Source: Tumebacillus algifaecis
Lineage (GTDB): Bacteria > Bacillota > Bacilli > Tumebacillales > Tumebacillaceae
Direction: 5' to 3'
NCBI RefSeq assembly: GCF_002243515.1
Contig: NZ_CP022657.1
Span: 4,248,501 to 4,312,500 of the forward strand
Length of the DNA: 64,000 bases
Shown: piece after piece, positions 15,296-24,287 of the stretch
How the letters are laid out: each line of letters opens with the position of its first letter
Position numbering within the stretch: position 1 is the stretch's first letter
The notes under the pieces: model-generated
Told to the model about the DNA's origin: nothing
What the model saw: only the letters and a program-made list of their open reading frames with translations
Database searches by the model: none
Translations under genes and position numbers: made by a program

Positions 15296-16269
15296 ATCAC
15301 CTTCAATTCAAGCGCCATAGTGTGATCGGCGCCTTCTATTGTGTGCGTGCACTCATCAATGAGGAAATATTGGTTGATGCTAATTTCTTGGATGATCACC
15401 GGAACGTAGCATCCAGCGCGGACGCGAATGTCGCCGATCGCGCTCAGTCGTAAACTCTTCTGCTCTCTGTTTTTCAGTTTGAGCAGATTGTTCAGCATCT
15501 CGTTGATTTGAGCAGCGTTGGCTTTCTCGTCCACAGTTTCATATAGCTGCAAGCGGCCCCAACGTGCGATGTTGGCTGAGTCCTGTGCGATGTACACGTC
15601 ACGCTTGCCGGACTCTTTGTTGTCGCGAACGAGCTTCACGCGGTTGTGCGTGTCGCTGTCAATCGATCGCTTGAATTCGTAGTCATACAGCAAACTTCCG
15701 TCTCCGACTACGAACTCAACAGCCATCTCGTTGATGTTCCGTAAGCGCAGCGCGCCGAAATCATCGTAGAAGACGTAATTCCGTGTCGTGGCAATGAGCG
15801 TCAAATCGAGAGCCTTGCAAACGATGTCCATGAGCTTCTTGCTGTCTTCGATCATTGACGGGATCTTGTGGCCCGTGTCGGCCAGTGCGCCGACTTTAAG
15901 TCCGAAGTCACCGGCGATCCGCTGGATGACCTGCGTAGCCGTTACGTTTTTGAAGACGTATGTGTCGTTCGACATGAGATAGCGAAGCTGGTCATATGCG
16001 GTGATCTTCACCTGCTCGTCTTTGCCAGTGTCGATGCTGAAAATGTAGCCGTAGAAGACGCCGAAGCCGTCCTTCTTCACGCGGAGGATGTCGCCGTTGC
16101 TATAGCGGAATGACTTGTTCTCGTAGATGCCGCCTTTCACAAACTGAAGTTCAGCACTCGAAGCCTTACCGATCCGCCCGGTCTTCCACTGGAACGAAGA
16201 GACAAGGTCAGAAATGTCCCAGACGTTGCCGTCTTTGTTGTCGATCATCACTTCCAACATGTACGCCAC
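15292..16269 (-). CDS. xkdQ: XkdQ-like tail hub protein
   Basis: 325 residues of the XkdQ/YqbQ (gpD-like hub) family: early WDISDLVSSFQWKTGRIGKASSAELQF, middle AYDQLRYLMSNDTYVFKNVTATQVIQRIAGDFGL, later KLKNREQKSLRLSAIGD. It closes the tail tube at the baseplate. Three bp after xkdP. Confidence 0.9.
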   Translation of the reverse strand: MAYMLEVMIDNKDGNVWDISDLVSSFQWKTGRIGKASSAELQFVKGGIYENKSFRYSNGDILRVKKDGFGVFYGYIFSIDTGKDEQVKITAYDQLRYLMSNDTYVFKNVTATQVIQRIAGDFGLKVGALADTGHKIPSMIEDSKKLMDIVCKALDLTLIATTRNYVFYDDFGALRLRNINEMAVEFVVGDGSLLYDYEFKRSIDSDTHNRVKLVRDNKESGKRDVYIAQDSANIARWGRLQLYETVDEKANAAQINEMLNNLLKLKNREQKSLRLSAIGDIRVRAGCYVPVIIQEISINQYFLIDECTHTIEGADHTMALELKVI

Positions 16270-16272
16270 CTC

Positions 16273-16950
16273 CTACGGCAGTTTCAACACTTTTCCGATC
16301 TGCAGCCGCTTGAGATCTGCGTCGGACAGGTTGTTCAGCTTCTGAATCTCGGGGTACCTGGCACCATTTCCAAGGTGCTTCTGAGCCACAGACCAGAGCG
16401 AATCACCCGCCTTCAAGGTGTGCGTCTTCGGCTGCTGACGATCATCCGGCCGCGTTGCGGTCTGCTTGACGAGCGATGTCTTCGATGCGGCTTGTGCGAT
16501 CGGCACAACTTTTTTCGCCGCGTAGAAAACATATTTTTTCAAAGTAAGCGAGTATTCAATGTCACCGGGCGATCCCGCAACCTCGCGCCATTCGAACGAT
16601 TCGATGCTGGCAGGAGTGTTGATGTCGAAATTGCTTCCGACGAAAACAAAGCGGATGGGCCGCTTGGACTCCATCCACTTCTTAATGAGTTCGACGTAGA
16701 AAAGCACAGGCTCCAGAAGACCGCCAGACGCATTTGAGATGACGAACGGGTATTGCTGCGCCGGAAAGATGCCTTCGAACTTGTACTCGGTCAGGCTCGG
16801 GCTCTTGATGACGTTGATCTCACCAAGTGTCGTAATGTCATATGTCTTCCCGTTGCTCTTTTCCCGCATCTCGATAGATGCGGGATTGACGGGCAACTGA
16901 AAGCCTTCTTCCTGGTTGTTGAAACTCAACCAGATTCCATAATCACGCAC
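16273..16950 (-). CDS. xkdP: XkdP-like protein with C-terminal LysM
   Basis: 225 residues. A beta-rich N-terminal baseplate domain (PASIEMREKSNGKTYDI) is joined to one LysM domain at about residues 175-225 (HTLKAGDSLWSVAQKHLGNGARYPEIQKLN). LysM can hold peptidoglycan during infection. GTG 16950 follows GGGGGTG at 7 bp and overlaps the tape-measure stop (GTGCGTGA). Confidence 0.9.
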   Translation of the reverse strand: MRDYGIWLSFNNQEEGFQLPVNPASIEMREKSNGKTYDITTLGEINVIKSPSLTEYKFEGIFPAQQYPFVISNASGGLLEPVLFYVELIKKWMESKRPIRFVFVGSNFDINTPASIESFEWREVAGSPGDIEYSLTLKKYVFYAAKKVVPIAQAASKTSLVKQTATRPDDRQQPKTHTLKAGDSLWSVAQKHLGNGARYPEIQKLNNLSDADLKRLQIGKVLKLP

Positions 16951-19426
16951 CGTTATACACCCCCGCTGCACTGGTTGCGATCTGCTCTTCTAGTGACTGC
17001 TCGATCCGTCGAATGATCGTGTCGATGTCGTAACCGTTTCGGATGTCGCCCGTTTGCACATTCACGGTTGGCGTCAAGGTGACGAAATTCTGAATGCTTT
17101 GCATCTCCGCCAACTCGCGCATGACCTTCAGGTCCTCACTTGAAACGTCCACAGAGTCCTTGATCTTGCCGACCTCATCCACTGACCCGATTTTGTCGAT
17201 CTTCGGGACGTTATACGAAGCGTTTGGATCGATTCCCGGTAACTCGGGCATTTTGAACTTGCTGAGCAGTCCCGCACCAGCGCTGTATCCGACATCAAAC
17301 GACTGCTTGATGTCCTTGGACTGCATACGTGGTGTTGAGACAACACCCTTCGTGCTTGTCGGCTTTTCGAGCATGTTCATCATCGATTTAACTCGATCAC
17401 TCACCGCGTTGACGTTGTTTACGTCGTATAGCTCTACTTTCGGGATGTTGAAGCCTGGAATGTTGTTCATTGCATCGACAAGCCGATTGATGCCGCCAAG
17501 CACCTTGTTTACTGCCTCCAGTACCGTAGTCATAAATCCGCCCGCGAAACCTTCAGCACCACGGAGCATGTCATACGTGTACTGCAAGAAGGTCATCATC
17601 AAGTCGTAAAACAGCTTCTTAATTGCGTACACCGGATCAATGAAGATGTTGATCAAGAACTCAGCTACAGCTGCAAAAACATTGTAGAACAACGCTACGT
17701 TGTTCCAGATCGTAGCAAACAACGCCATAAACGTACCAGCTACCATTCCTAGTGCCTGTTCTGTCGATACACCGAAGTAATTCAAAACTTCGATCAGCGC
17801 CCACACCGCTAGGATAATTACAACGATCGGCCAGTTCAATGCCATCCACGCGATAGCTGAGCGAACCAGTTGGGCGGTCATGACGCTAAGCATCGAGATG
17901 ATTTGCACCAGATAGACCGAGGCAATCGCAATCAGAATCGGCTGAATGGTTGACCAACTAGAAAGAATGAAATTATACAGAAACCTGACGCCGTCAAACA
18001 GTAAACCGACAGCTTGCGTCGTGGCATACAGTCCGGTTTGCAGTTTTGAAAAGAATGTTGCGGATCCATCGCTATCAAAAAATGCATTCACACGGTCAAT
18101 CAGCGGTGCAAACGCAGCGAGCGCCCCTTTGCCCGCCTCGGCAAGTCTCCACCGTGTGTTTCCGATCAGCTTTTCCCACTTTGCAGCGGGGCTGTCCAGC
18201 ATCTTTTCAAACGCTTTTTCGGTCATGTTCTGCTGGTTGAGCAGTTTATCCATGCCCGCGATGAATCCGGACACGTCCCCGGCTTTAGCAGCTTTCAGAG
18301 CGTCGCTATCCTTGATGACCGATCGTCCGATGTTGAAGCGTTCAACAATCGAAACGTAGTCTCCGGCCATAAGTTCTTTCATCGAAAATGCGGCACCCTC
18401 GAGCCCCTCTAACGGGTTAAGCTTAGAGAGCCGCATCGCCAGCTTATTCAAATCGGTCAATTGCTTCGGGTCCATCGACAGCGACATGAACGAATTTGAT
18501 GCACGCATCGCCTGATCTACTTTTTGTCCGAATTGTAACGCTTGTTTGGACACTTGATCGTAAATTGCATTTCCGAGCGCCTCGTTGCCAGCACGAGCGA
18601 CAAATGTGTCCAGGTACTGTTGCTGCTCCATAGCTGCCCCAAGTGTTGAGGAAACCAATTTCTGTGCCGCTGCGATGCTCAAGTATGCCGCTGCGATTCC
18701 TTTTAGGGTCGATAGCATCCCGTTCGCATCACGTCCACCTTCGCGGATTCGTTCGTTCAATTGCCGTTGCAGTTGGTTTATCCGCGCTTCAAGTTGAGCG
18801 ATACGTTGTAGCGCATCCTGAAGTTGTCTCGCGCCAGAGATCGGAAAGTTCGAGTTGAGTTGCCGCACAGATCGCAGGAGCAGTAGAACGAGCCTGCGTA
18901 AATTTTCTACCGCAGTCGTCACTGTCGATGAGAATTGAACTTGTATTTCCGCTCGGATCGATCCGATTTCAGTTTGTATTCTCGTTCGGAGCCCATTCAG
19001 TGATGCCCGTGAAATGCGCAGATCAATGTCGGCATGAAGCGTACTGATTTGCGCGCTTAGCCGGTCTCGGAACCGCTGAATATGGCTCGTTGAGTTGTTA
19101 GATAAACGCAATTGAATATCGGTCTGAACGGTGCCGACCTGCGTCGAGATCATCCTTCGAATCCTTTCGACTTGTGACGAAGTGAAGGATGAAGATCGCA
19201 ACTGAATATCGACTTGGATGACGCCGATGGTAGATGTGATCATTGTCTTCGCACGCTGTATCTGAGTCTGAACTGAAGAAGTGTCGATTCTAAGTTGCAG
19301 GTTGGTGTTCAGTGCATTCTGCAAGCGATGAGCAGAACCTGTCATGCGATTTAGCGACTGCTCTGCTCGGTTAGCGTTATTAGAGAAGCGATCGAGAAGT
19401 TGCAAACTTGTACTAACGGTAGCCAT
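16943..19426 (-). CDS. Tape measure protein
   Basis: 827 residues that set tail length and are ejected with DNA. The N-terminal third is made of repeats of about 35 residues such as QIQRAKTMITSTIGVIQVDIQLRSS and IRRMISTQVGTVQTDIQLRLS, a coiled surface; the middle has several hydrophobic helices (ILIAIASVYLVQIISML, WPIVVIILAVWALIEVL) for membrane passage. ATG 19426 (MATVSTSLQ) follows AAAGGAG; the longer frame to 19459 is rejected. Shorter than many myophage tape measures. Confidence 0.9.
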   Translation of the reverse strand: MATVSTSLQLLDRFSNNANRAEQSLNRMTGSAHRLQNALNTNLQLRIDTSSVQTQIQRAKTMITSTIGVIQVDIQLRSSSFTSSQVERIRRMISTQVGTVQTDIQLRLSNNSTSHIQRFRDRLSAQISTLHADIDLRISRASLNGLRTRIQTEIGSIRAEIQVQFSSTVTTAVENLRRLVLLLLRSVRQLNSNFPISGARQLQDALQRIAQLEARINQLQRQLNERIREGGRDANGMLSTLKGIAAAYLSIAAAQKLVSSTLGAAMEQQQYLDTFVARAGNEALGNAIYDQVSKQALQFGQKVDQAMRASNSFMSLSMDPKQLTDLNKLAMRLSKLNPLEGLEGAAFSMKELMAGDYVSIVERFNIGRSVIKDSDALKAAKAGDVSGFIAGMDKLLNQQNMTEKAFEKMLDSPAAKWEKLIGNTRWRLAEAGKGALAAFAPLIDRVNAFFDSDGSATFFSKLQTGLYATTQAVGLLFDGVRFLYNFILSSWSTIQPILIAIASVYLVQIISMLSVMTAQLVRSAIAWMALNWPIVVIILAVWALIEVLNYFGVSTEQALGMVAGTFMALFATIWNNVALFYNVFAAVAEFLINIFIDPVYAIKKLFYDLMMTFLQYTYDMLRGAEGFAGGFMTTVLEAVNKVLGGINRLVDAMNNIPGFNIPKVELYDVNNVNAVSDRVKSMMNMLEKPTSTKGVVSTPRMQSKDIKQSFDVGYSAGAGLLSKFKMPELPGIDPNASYNVPKIDKIGSVDEVGKIKDSVDVSSEDLKVMRELAEMQSIQNFVTLTPTVNVQTGDIRNGYDIDTIIRRIEQSLEEQIATSAAGVYNGA

Positions 19427-19445
19427 CACCTTGTCTCCTTTCCTC

Positions 19446-19475
19446 AAAAATAAAAGCACCCGATTTCGCGGGTGC
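19446..19475 (-). terminator. Terminator inside the tail operon
   Basis: GGCACCC / GGGTGC(C) stem followed by TTTTATTTTT on the minus strand, between the small membrane gene and the tape measure. It would reduce read-through from the upstream gene. Confidence 0.6.
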
Positions 19476-19483
19476 CTTCGTAA

Positions 19484-19801
19484 TTACAGATCGTATTCTC
19501 TTCGCATTGTAGTTTTCGACTTTTGCGCCGCGCTAACCATGATCAGAATGCCGGACAAAAGGTGCATTACCCAGCCGACAAACGGTATCCAAGCCACTAA
19601 TGATGTCACAATCCCCAGCACTGATCCGTAAATCGGCTCCTTGTTTCGTGCAGAGAGAATCAAGGCCACTACATGCAGAATGAACATTATTCCGAGTGGT
19701 ACATAGGCGAGACTAACGACGATCAGTGCGCCTAGTGCCGGGATCGCCAAAAAAATTTCTAGCGATCCAGTAAGCCATCTCATAATCCTTGAAGCAGTCA
19801 T
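19484..19801 (-). CDS. Small multi-helix membrane protein inserted in the tail module
   Basis: 105 residues with three or four hydrophobic stretches (IFLAIPALGALIVVSLAYV, IMFILHVVALILSA, LGIVTSLVAWIPFVGWVMHLLSGILIM). Very strong AGGAGGAG before ATG. It sits between the tail chaperone and tape measure and is followed by its own terminator. It resembles small host-type membrane proteins more than tail parts, so an added (moron) gene is likely; function unknown. Confidence 0.65.
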   Translation of the reverse strand: MTASRIMRWLTGSLEIFLAIPALGALIVVSLAYVPLGIMFILHVVALILSARNKEPIYGSVLGIVTSLVAWIPFVGWVMHLLSGILIMVSAAQKSKTTMRREYDL

Positions 19802-19905
19802 GCCAACTCCTCCTACTTTATATAAATCATGTCAAGATTTAGTATAGAGCATTGGATTGAGATTAGCTATGACAATTGTGAACTTTTTCGACACATTTTT
19901 TGGCG

Positions 19906-20046
19906 TTATTTTTTTTGCCGCTTCTTCTCTTCAGCCACACGCACATCGATCATAGCGAAAATCGCGGCCCTTTCAGGCCGCGACATGTTCGCCAGTTCAT
20001 GCGGGAGAATTTTCAGTTCATGGAGAGCGTAGTAAGCGTATGTCAT
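19906..20046 (-). CDS. Tail assembly chaperone, second (frameshift) ORF
   Basis: 46 residues, MTYAYYALHELKILPHELANMS then a basic end KKRQKK. The frame continues upstream without a stop into the -1 frame of the xkdN-like gene at its slippery site, so the true product is probably an XkdN fusion. ATG 20046 also has GAGGGTGA upstream, so independent translation is possible. The pattern matches lambda gpG/gpGT-type chaperones placed before the tape measure. Confidence 0.7.
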   Translation of the reverse strand: MTYAYYALHELKILPHELANMSRPERAAIFAMIDVRVAEEKKRQKK

Positions 20047-20066
20047 CTCACCGTCACCCTCCTTGA

Positions 20067-20483
20067 TCAGTTTTTTACATCATCCATCAACTCTGACGTT
20101 TCTTTTTCGTACCCGTTGATCTCCTGCACAGCTGTGACAAGATCAACAAACTCGCCCGGCTTCAACATCTTGCGGAGCAGGTTTTCTGCGCCGCGAACGC
20201 CGTAGGAGTTTTGCAACTCTGCGTTCTTGAGATCGGGGAACACAACGCTCGCTACTACCAGCTTAGCCAAATACTCGTATTGATCGGTCTCGGTGATGAA
20301 TTGACCTTTCACTTTGGCGCGTTTGGTCGAGGCTTTGCGCAATACTTCGCTCTCCTCTTCAGTCATAGCTCGGATTACCCATTTCGCTGGTTTGCCATCT
20401 TCTCCTTTAAAGCGATCGGACACTACGATCTCCTCGGTGGTTTCTGTTACCGCGTTCTGTGCGAAAAATGCACTCAAGCTCAT
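20067..20483 (-). CDS. xkdN: XkdN-like tail assembly chaperone
   Basis: 138 residues from MSLSAFFAQNAV, with WVIRAMTEEESEVLRKAST and LLRKMLKPGEFVDLVTAVQEINGY as in XkdN proteins. GGAGG lies 8 bp before ATG 20483. It ends at A-AAA-AAC-TGA, a canonical -1 slippery heptamer directly before its stop. It should keep the tape measure soluble during tail assembly. Confidence 0.85.
   Translation of the reverse strand: MSLSAFFAQNAVTETTEEIVVSDRFKGEDGKPAKWVIRAMTEEESEVLRKASTKRAKVKGQFITETDQYEYLAKLVVASVVFPDLKNAELQNSYGVRGAENLLRKMLKPGEFVDLVTAVQEINGYEKETSELMDDVKN
20070..20076 (-). other. Programmed -1 frameshift site (A AAA AAC)
   Basis: In the zero frame the codons read GTA AAA AAC TGA. A -1 slip reads AAA CTG ATC and enters the downstream 46-codon ORF in frame. 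Confidence 0.75.
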
Positions 20484-20509
20484 TTGCAATTCCTCCAATG
20501 TGTGTGTTA

Positions 20510-20977
20510 TTAACCGAGAACAGGTTTACCGAATTCGTCCAAAATGTCGATGTCGCTGTACTTGAAGTCCATCGACTCGTCGAGGAATTCGCTATCTAAA
20601 TCAAGCTTCGCCATGGTCACTTTGCTCAAAGTGACATTCCGGATGATTACTGTTTGCTTGCCGATGCTGCTGGAAGGATCGTCATTGACAACTTGAATAT
20701 CAAAGTAGGTTACTATGCCTGTCTTGATATATCGCAAAGCAATCTTGCGAAAGATCGACGTCGCATAGTAGATATCCAAACTACCCGTTCCTTTCCATCC
20801 GGTGATCTTAGTTTGAGTTCCACGATGACCGAATGATTTGAACTCAGCTTCGTCAAATTCTGCGTCGATTTGAATGTTCTTGCAGTAAAACATCTCTTCG
20901 ACTTGTCCGTCAATGATCGTGTAAGAACGACCTTCTTTGCCTGAGATTGCATCTTGTGCATGGAAGAAGTCCGGCAA
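20510..20977 (-). CDS. xkdM: Tail tube protein XkdM
   Basis: 155 residues; MPDFFHAQDAISGKEGRSYTIIDGQVEEMFYCKNIQIDAEF and a late DESMDFKYSDIDILDEFG match XkdM/YqbM inner-tube proteins. Directly follows the sheath gene. Confidence 0.92.
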   Translation of the reverse strand: MPDFFHAQDAISGKEGRSYTIIDGQVEEMFYCKNIQIDAEFDEAEFKSFGHRGTQTKITGWKGTGSLDIYYATSIFRKIALRYIKTGIVTYFDIQVVNDDPSSSIGKQTVIIRNVTLSKVTMAKLDLDSEFLDESMDFKYSDIDILDEFGKPVLG

Positions 20978-22294
20978 TTATCTCACCTGCACTTTCATGT
21001 ATATTTTCTCCACGGCATCAACCGGCTGCACGTTGACCTCCGCATACACGCTTTCGGAGTCATCGCCGACTTTCACGAGAACGTCCGTCTGCGCATCGAA
21101 GTTTTGAATCGCGCTCAGGTTCTGCAACAGATCAAAGTATTTATTGTACTCGTTACGAATGAGATTGCGCCCGTCATCCGTGTTCGCCACTTTGCCGACG
21201 AACGTGCTTTCGAACGTTCTTTTCATGTCGTTGTTGATACCGTCCAGAACTCGCAAGACGCGGTTTTTCGAGAAGTGCCGTTGTTTGGTCGGCGTGTAGC
21301 TGGACAACGTGTTGATGTCCTGCTCCACGACGATGCGGCCGTTATTCCGCGTAAATACGATCTCGCCAGCGCGCAAGGCCGCTTCGATTTGTGAGTTGGT
21401 ATAGCGAGGATTCGCATCGACAGCATCCTCATACGGCGAGTAGGTCAGCGACTGGTTCACAGCCGCACCCGCCGTTGCAGCCGCCATCCATGCTGTTGCC
21501 TGCGCCGCGGTGAGCGACGTGCCGTCCGACAGCACCACGCCGTTTTTGACAGAGATGACACCTTCATAGTCGGCCGTTGCATAGTTTTCCAGCACCGCCT
21601 GCACCTTGACCCCCTCACTGTCGCGAAGACGCTTCACAAACGCTGTGTACAGCGTCTTGAGCGTGTTGTCTGTCGAGACGAGAGCGATCGTCTGGAAGTC
21701 TGTCAGCTCGATCGCTTCCAAGTAGTCGCTGTGATCCTGATTTGTTGCCGTGCCGTCTGCGCCGCCTGTGAGTGGAGCGGATGCTGTGGCAGTGAGTGCG
21801 CCTGTGCCGCTAAACGTCAGCCAGTCGTTAGCCTGCAAGCCATCGATTGCAGCTGCGGTCTGCTCGTCCAGCACCACGCCTTGGAGCATCGTGCGGACGA
21901 TGTATACCAATTCGTCATCGATGTCCTGCTGAATCGTGACCGTCAGGTCGTTACCGCGCACGCCGCCATACTTCGCCGTGGCTGTCAGACCGCCGACCGT
22001 TACCTTTGCCTTGGTGCCAGCGTTCAGTCGGTAAAGCAGGATTGTCTTTGCCCGCTTCAGCGCCTCGCGGACAAGCAGGAGTTGCGGGGTGGCGATGTCA
22101 TAGCCAAGCAACTTCGACGTGTCGTCACCAGCGTTGACTGCGATCACCGCGTGGTCAGCCCCCCACGACAGCGGCAGAGCCATCGTCACGACCCCGCGAT
22201 CCCCGAGTGTGCCACTAGCTTTGGGCACGCTTTCAAAGTTGATGTAAACGCCAGGCCGCGTTTTGTCCTGAGTCGTAAATGTTCCACCAGCCAT
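20978..22294 (-). CDS. xkdK: Tail sheath protein XkdK
   Basis: 438 residues. It starts MAGGTFTTQDKTRPGVYINFESVP and has RGVVTMALPLSWG, KVQAVLENYATADYEGVISVKNGVVLSDG and a C-terminal VGDDSESVYAEVNVQPVDAVEKIYMKV, the XkdK sheath pattern. This gene identifies the phage as a contractile-tail type. Confidence 0.95.
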   Translation of the reverse strand: MAGGTFTTQDKTRPGVYINFESVPKASGTLGDRGVVTMALPLSWGADHAVIAVNAGDDTSKLLGYDIATPQLLLVREALKRAKTILLYRLNAGTKAKVTVGGLTATAKYGGVRGNDLTVTIQQDIDDELVYIVRTMLQGVVLDEQTAAAIDGLQANDWLTFSGTGALTATASAPLTGGADGTATNQDHSDYLEAIELTDFQTIALVSTDNTLKTLYTAFVKRLRDSEGVKVQAVLENYATADYEGVISVKNGVVLSDGTSLTAAQATAWMAAATAGAAVNQSLTYSPYEDAVDANPRYTNSQIEAALRAGEIVFTRNNGRIVVEQDINTLSSYTPTKQRHFSKNRVLRVLDGINNDMKRTFESTFVGKVANTDDGRNLIRNEYNKYFDLLQNLSAIQNFDAQTDVLVKVGDDSESVYAEVNVQPVDAVEKIYMKVQVR

Positions 22295-22492
22295 CTAACG
22301 CACCTCCGTTCGCAAAAAGACCTCAACCATCCTTTTTGCTTGCTCTGTGGTGTATGTCTCTCCGTCTCGCAAAACAGCCACCAGCACGTCTTTCTGTGCC
22401 GCTGTGAACTGCTTGGACGACAAGAACTGCTCTTTTGTGTAGCGCGGCTTCTCTGCCACTTTAGGCTTGTCTTCTTTTTCGATGTCAACCAT
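22295..22492 (-). CDS. Small conserved-type phage protein before sheath
   Basis: 65 residues: acidic/lysine start, then YTKEQFLSSKQFTAAQKDVLVAVL and a C-terminal helix with basic end. It abuts the sheath start. Similar small proteins occur in this place in PBSX-like phages; function unknown to me. Confidence 0.7.
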   Translation of the reverse strand: MVDIEKEDKPKVAEKPRYTKEQFLSSKQFTAAQKDVLVAVLRDGETYTTEQAKRMVEVFLRTEVR

Positions 22493-22506
22493 ATGCTCCG
22501 TCCTCC

Positions 22507-22908
22507 TTACGATAAATGTTGATCCATGAACGTCTTGATCTTCCGGTCGAGTAAACCAGGCATCTCGCGCTGCAACTCGCGTTCGGAGATCGTTAGCATG
22601 AAACGTCCCTCAACCCACCCAGTTCCAGAAGCGGTGCGGTGGCCAAACTCCACGAACTTCGCGTACTCAACCGGGTTGAACACGTCTACTTGATAGCCAC
22701 CCGGCACTCTTCTGACCGCTGTGATCTGCCAGCTACGCCGCAGAAGCCCGGTATCAACTGGCGTACGCGCGACCGTCTTCGCGAGCAGGCGCAGCGCAAT
22801 CTCTCGGATGCACTCTTCCACGAAAGCCGGATAGTCCTGCTGCATGCGCCTCAACTTCCGTTGGAGTTCAATTAGCTCGCCGAATTCGAAGTTGCCGAGC
22901 TTAGCCAT
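22507..22908 (-). CDS. HK97 gp10-like head-tail joining protein
   Basis: 133 residues with the gp10 motif ARTPVDTGLLRRSWQI and YAKFVEFGHRT, placing it at the neck. Overlaps the tail-terminator gene by 8 bp. Confidence 0.88.
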   Translation of the reverse strand: MAKLGNFEFGELIELQRKLRRMQQDYPAFVEECIREIALRLLAKTVARTPVDTGLLRRSWQITAVRRVPGGYQVDVFNPVEYAKFVEFGHRTASGTGWVEGRFMLTISERELQREMPGLLDRKIKTFMDQHLS

Positions 22909-23320
22909 CTACGAGCGCCGCTTTCTGATGCAAGTGATTCATCTGCGGTTGCGGAGCGGTTGGACGCATCACGTGGAAATCGTAGTCAACGAAGAAGTGG
23001 AGCACACCGTCCACGACCTCATGTCGCATTCGTGTTCCGCGGCATTTGCCATCCGCTACGATGATGTACTCCAAGCAGTCATAGAGCTGCTCGGCCACCG
23101 CATGTGCGTCTTCGTTGCTCGACGCGAAATAGTGGATGTCAAACGAGTGTGCACGCTTGTAGCGGCGGTCGAGCTCTCGGTCGTGCTGGGCGCTCAATAG
23201 GCGAACAAAAAAGCACGGACCGTTAAGTCCCTGCTTGATCGCTTCGCCATACCTCTTCACTTCGGGAAATCGCTCTTTCAGCGCGCCGAACACACCATTT
23301 CTCACATCGTTACTGGTCAT
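22901..23320 (-). CDS. Tail terminator family protein (DUF6838-like)
   Basis: 139 residues: FPEVKRYGEAIKQGLNGPCFFVRLLSAQHDRELDRRY and DYDFHVMR are typical of the phage tail-terminator family found in PBSX-like phages. It likely caps the tail tube. Overlaps its neighbours on both sides. Confidence 0.75.
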   Translation of the reverse strand: MTSNDVRNGVFGALKERFPEVKRYGEAIKQGLNGPCFFVRLLSAQHDRELDRRYKRAHSFDIHYFASSNEDAHAVAEQLYDCLEYIIVADGKCRGTRMRHEVVDGVLHFFVDYDFHVMRPTAPQPQMNHLHQKAALVDG

Positions 23321-23549
23321 GGAGGCACATCTCCACTGCCGCCAAATTCACCTCGACCTGCAGATGAGCAACAAGCTCCTGTCGATCATATGCATCTGCG
23401 TTTTGGTGAGCAGTCACTACCGATCCATCTTTCGACTTCCCGGCGAAAATGAAACTTGTGATCTCACCTTTTCTTGCCAGGTCTAGGATGTATTCCAGAC
23501 CTGCGATGACATCGTTTTGCGGAGTCTTCAATCGGACTACCTTCGCCAT
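23310..23549 (-). CDS. Small hypothetical in neck region
   Basis: 79 residues from MAKVVRLKTPQNDVIAGLEYILDLARKGEITSFIFAGKS. The ATG shares an A with the upstream TGA stop. The NADAYDRQELVAHLQVEV end is a pattern I have seen in phage proteins without known function. Confidence 0.65.
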   Translation of the reverse strand: MAKVVRLKTPQNDVIAGLEYILDLARKGEITSFIFAGKSKDGSVVTAHQNADAYDRQELVAHLQVEVNLAAVEMCLHDQ

Positions 23550-23920
23550 CACGCATACTCCTTTCTTTGGAGGTTGACTTCCTGGTGTGTGGCGTAGATG
23601 AACGGCTCGCCAGCCACATACGTCAGCGCGCGACCGTGCCGCGTCACCTCGACCACGTCGCCTTGTCTCAGCTCCAGATCAGGAGACACAAACAACTTCG
23701 TCTCATACGAAACGTCGTTCTGCGCCTCCGTCTGTCCGTTTACCGCGAGGGATTTTTGAGACAAGCGACAGGGTTGGTCTTCGCAGATGACCGCCAGCCC
23801 CAATACCGTCTCGCCAGACGGCTTCTCAATCTCGCCGTGACGCTTGATAGTGGCGCGATCATCATAGAGACGCTCAATGGCCGCTCGGTGCCGATCGTAG
23901 TTCAAGGCCACCGCTACCAC
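23549..23920 (-). CDS. Neck/connector protein (XkdH-like)
   Basis: 123 residues of mostly beta character: YDDRATIKRHGEIEKPSGET, VYETKLFVSPDLELRQGDVVEVTRHGRALTYVAGEPF. The repeated beta pattern and place between head-tail connector and gp10 suggest the stopper protein. Start is GTG overlapping the previous stop. Confidence 0.7.
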   Translation of the reverse strand: MVAVALNYDRHRAAIERLYDDRATIKRHGEIEKPSGETVLGLAVICEDQPCRLSQKSLAVNGQTEAQNDVSYETKLFVSPDLELRQGDVVEVTRHGRALTYVAGEPFIYATHQEVNLQRKEYA

Positions 23921-24285
23921 CTCAGCTTTCGATAGGCGTTCAACTCGGAGGTGTGGTCGAAGAGAATCGAGTCGATCACCACTTTTGCAGTCGGCGCGCT
24001 TCCTGCGGGCTTGATCGGTTTGACAGATGTGTCACCGATCTTGATCTCAAATTCTTCTTCTCCTGCCGGGTACATGACGTTCGACTGCTCTTTGGATAGC
24101 GCCCCTGCAACCATCGCTGCCCAAGTGAATTTCAGTCCGTCAGGGACTGCGCGGGCATTGATGTAGTTCAAAATGCGTTGCTCAACCTCGTCGATGTACA
24201 TGTCAATGAGGTTATCGAACGTATTATCCGTCAGGCCGAGGCGCAATTTTGCAAGATCACGCACATCAGACTTTTGAACCGACAT
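23914..24285 (-). CDS. Head-tail connector (adaptor) protein
   Basis: 123 residues; helical start VRDLAKLRLGLTDNTFDNLIDMYIDEVEQRILNYIN is typical of gp6/SPP1 gp15-type adaptors that dock on the portal. Two bp after the capsid gene. Confidence 0.8.
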   Translation of the reverse strand: MSVQKSDVRDLAKLRLGLTDNTFDNLIDMYIDEVEQRILNYINARAVPDGLKFTWAAMVAGALSKEQSNVMYPAGEEEFEIKIGDTSVKPIKPAGSAPTAKVVIDSILFDHTSELNAYRKLRW

Positions 24286-24287
24286 AC

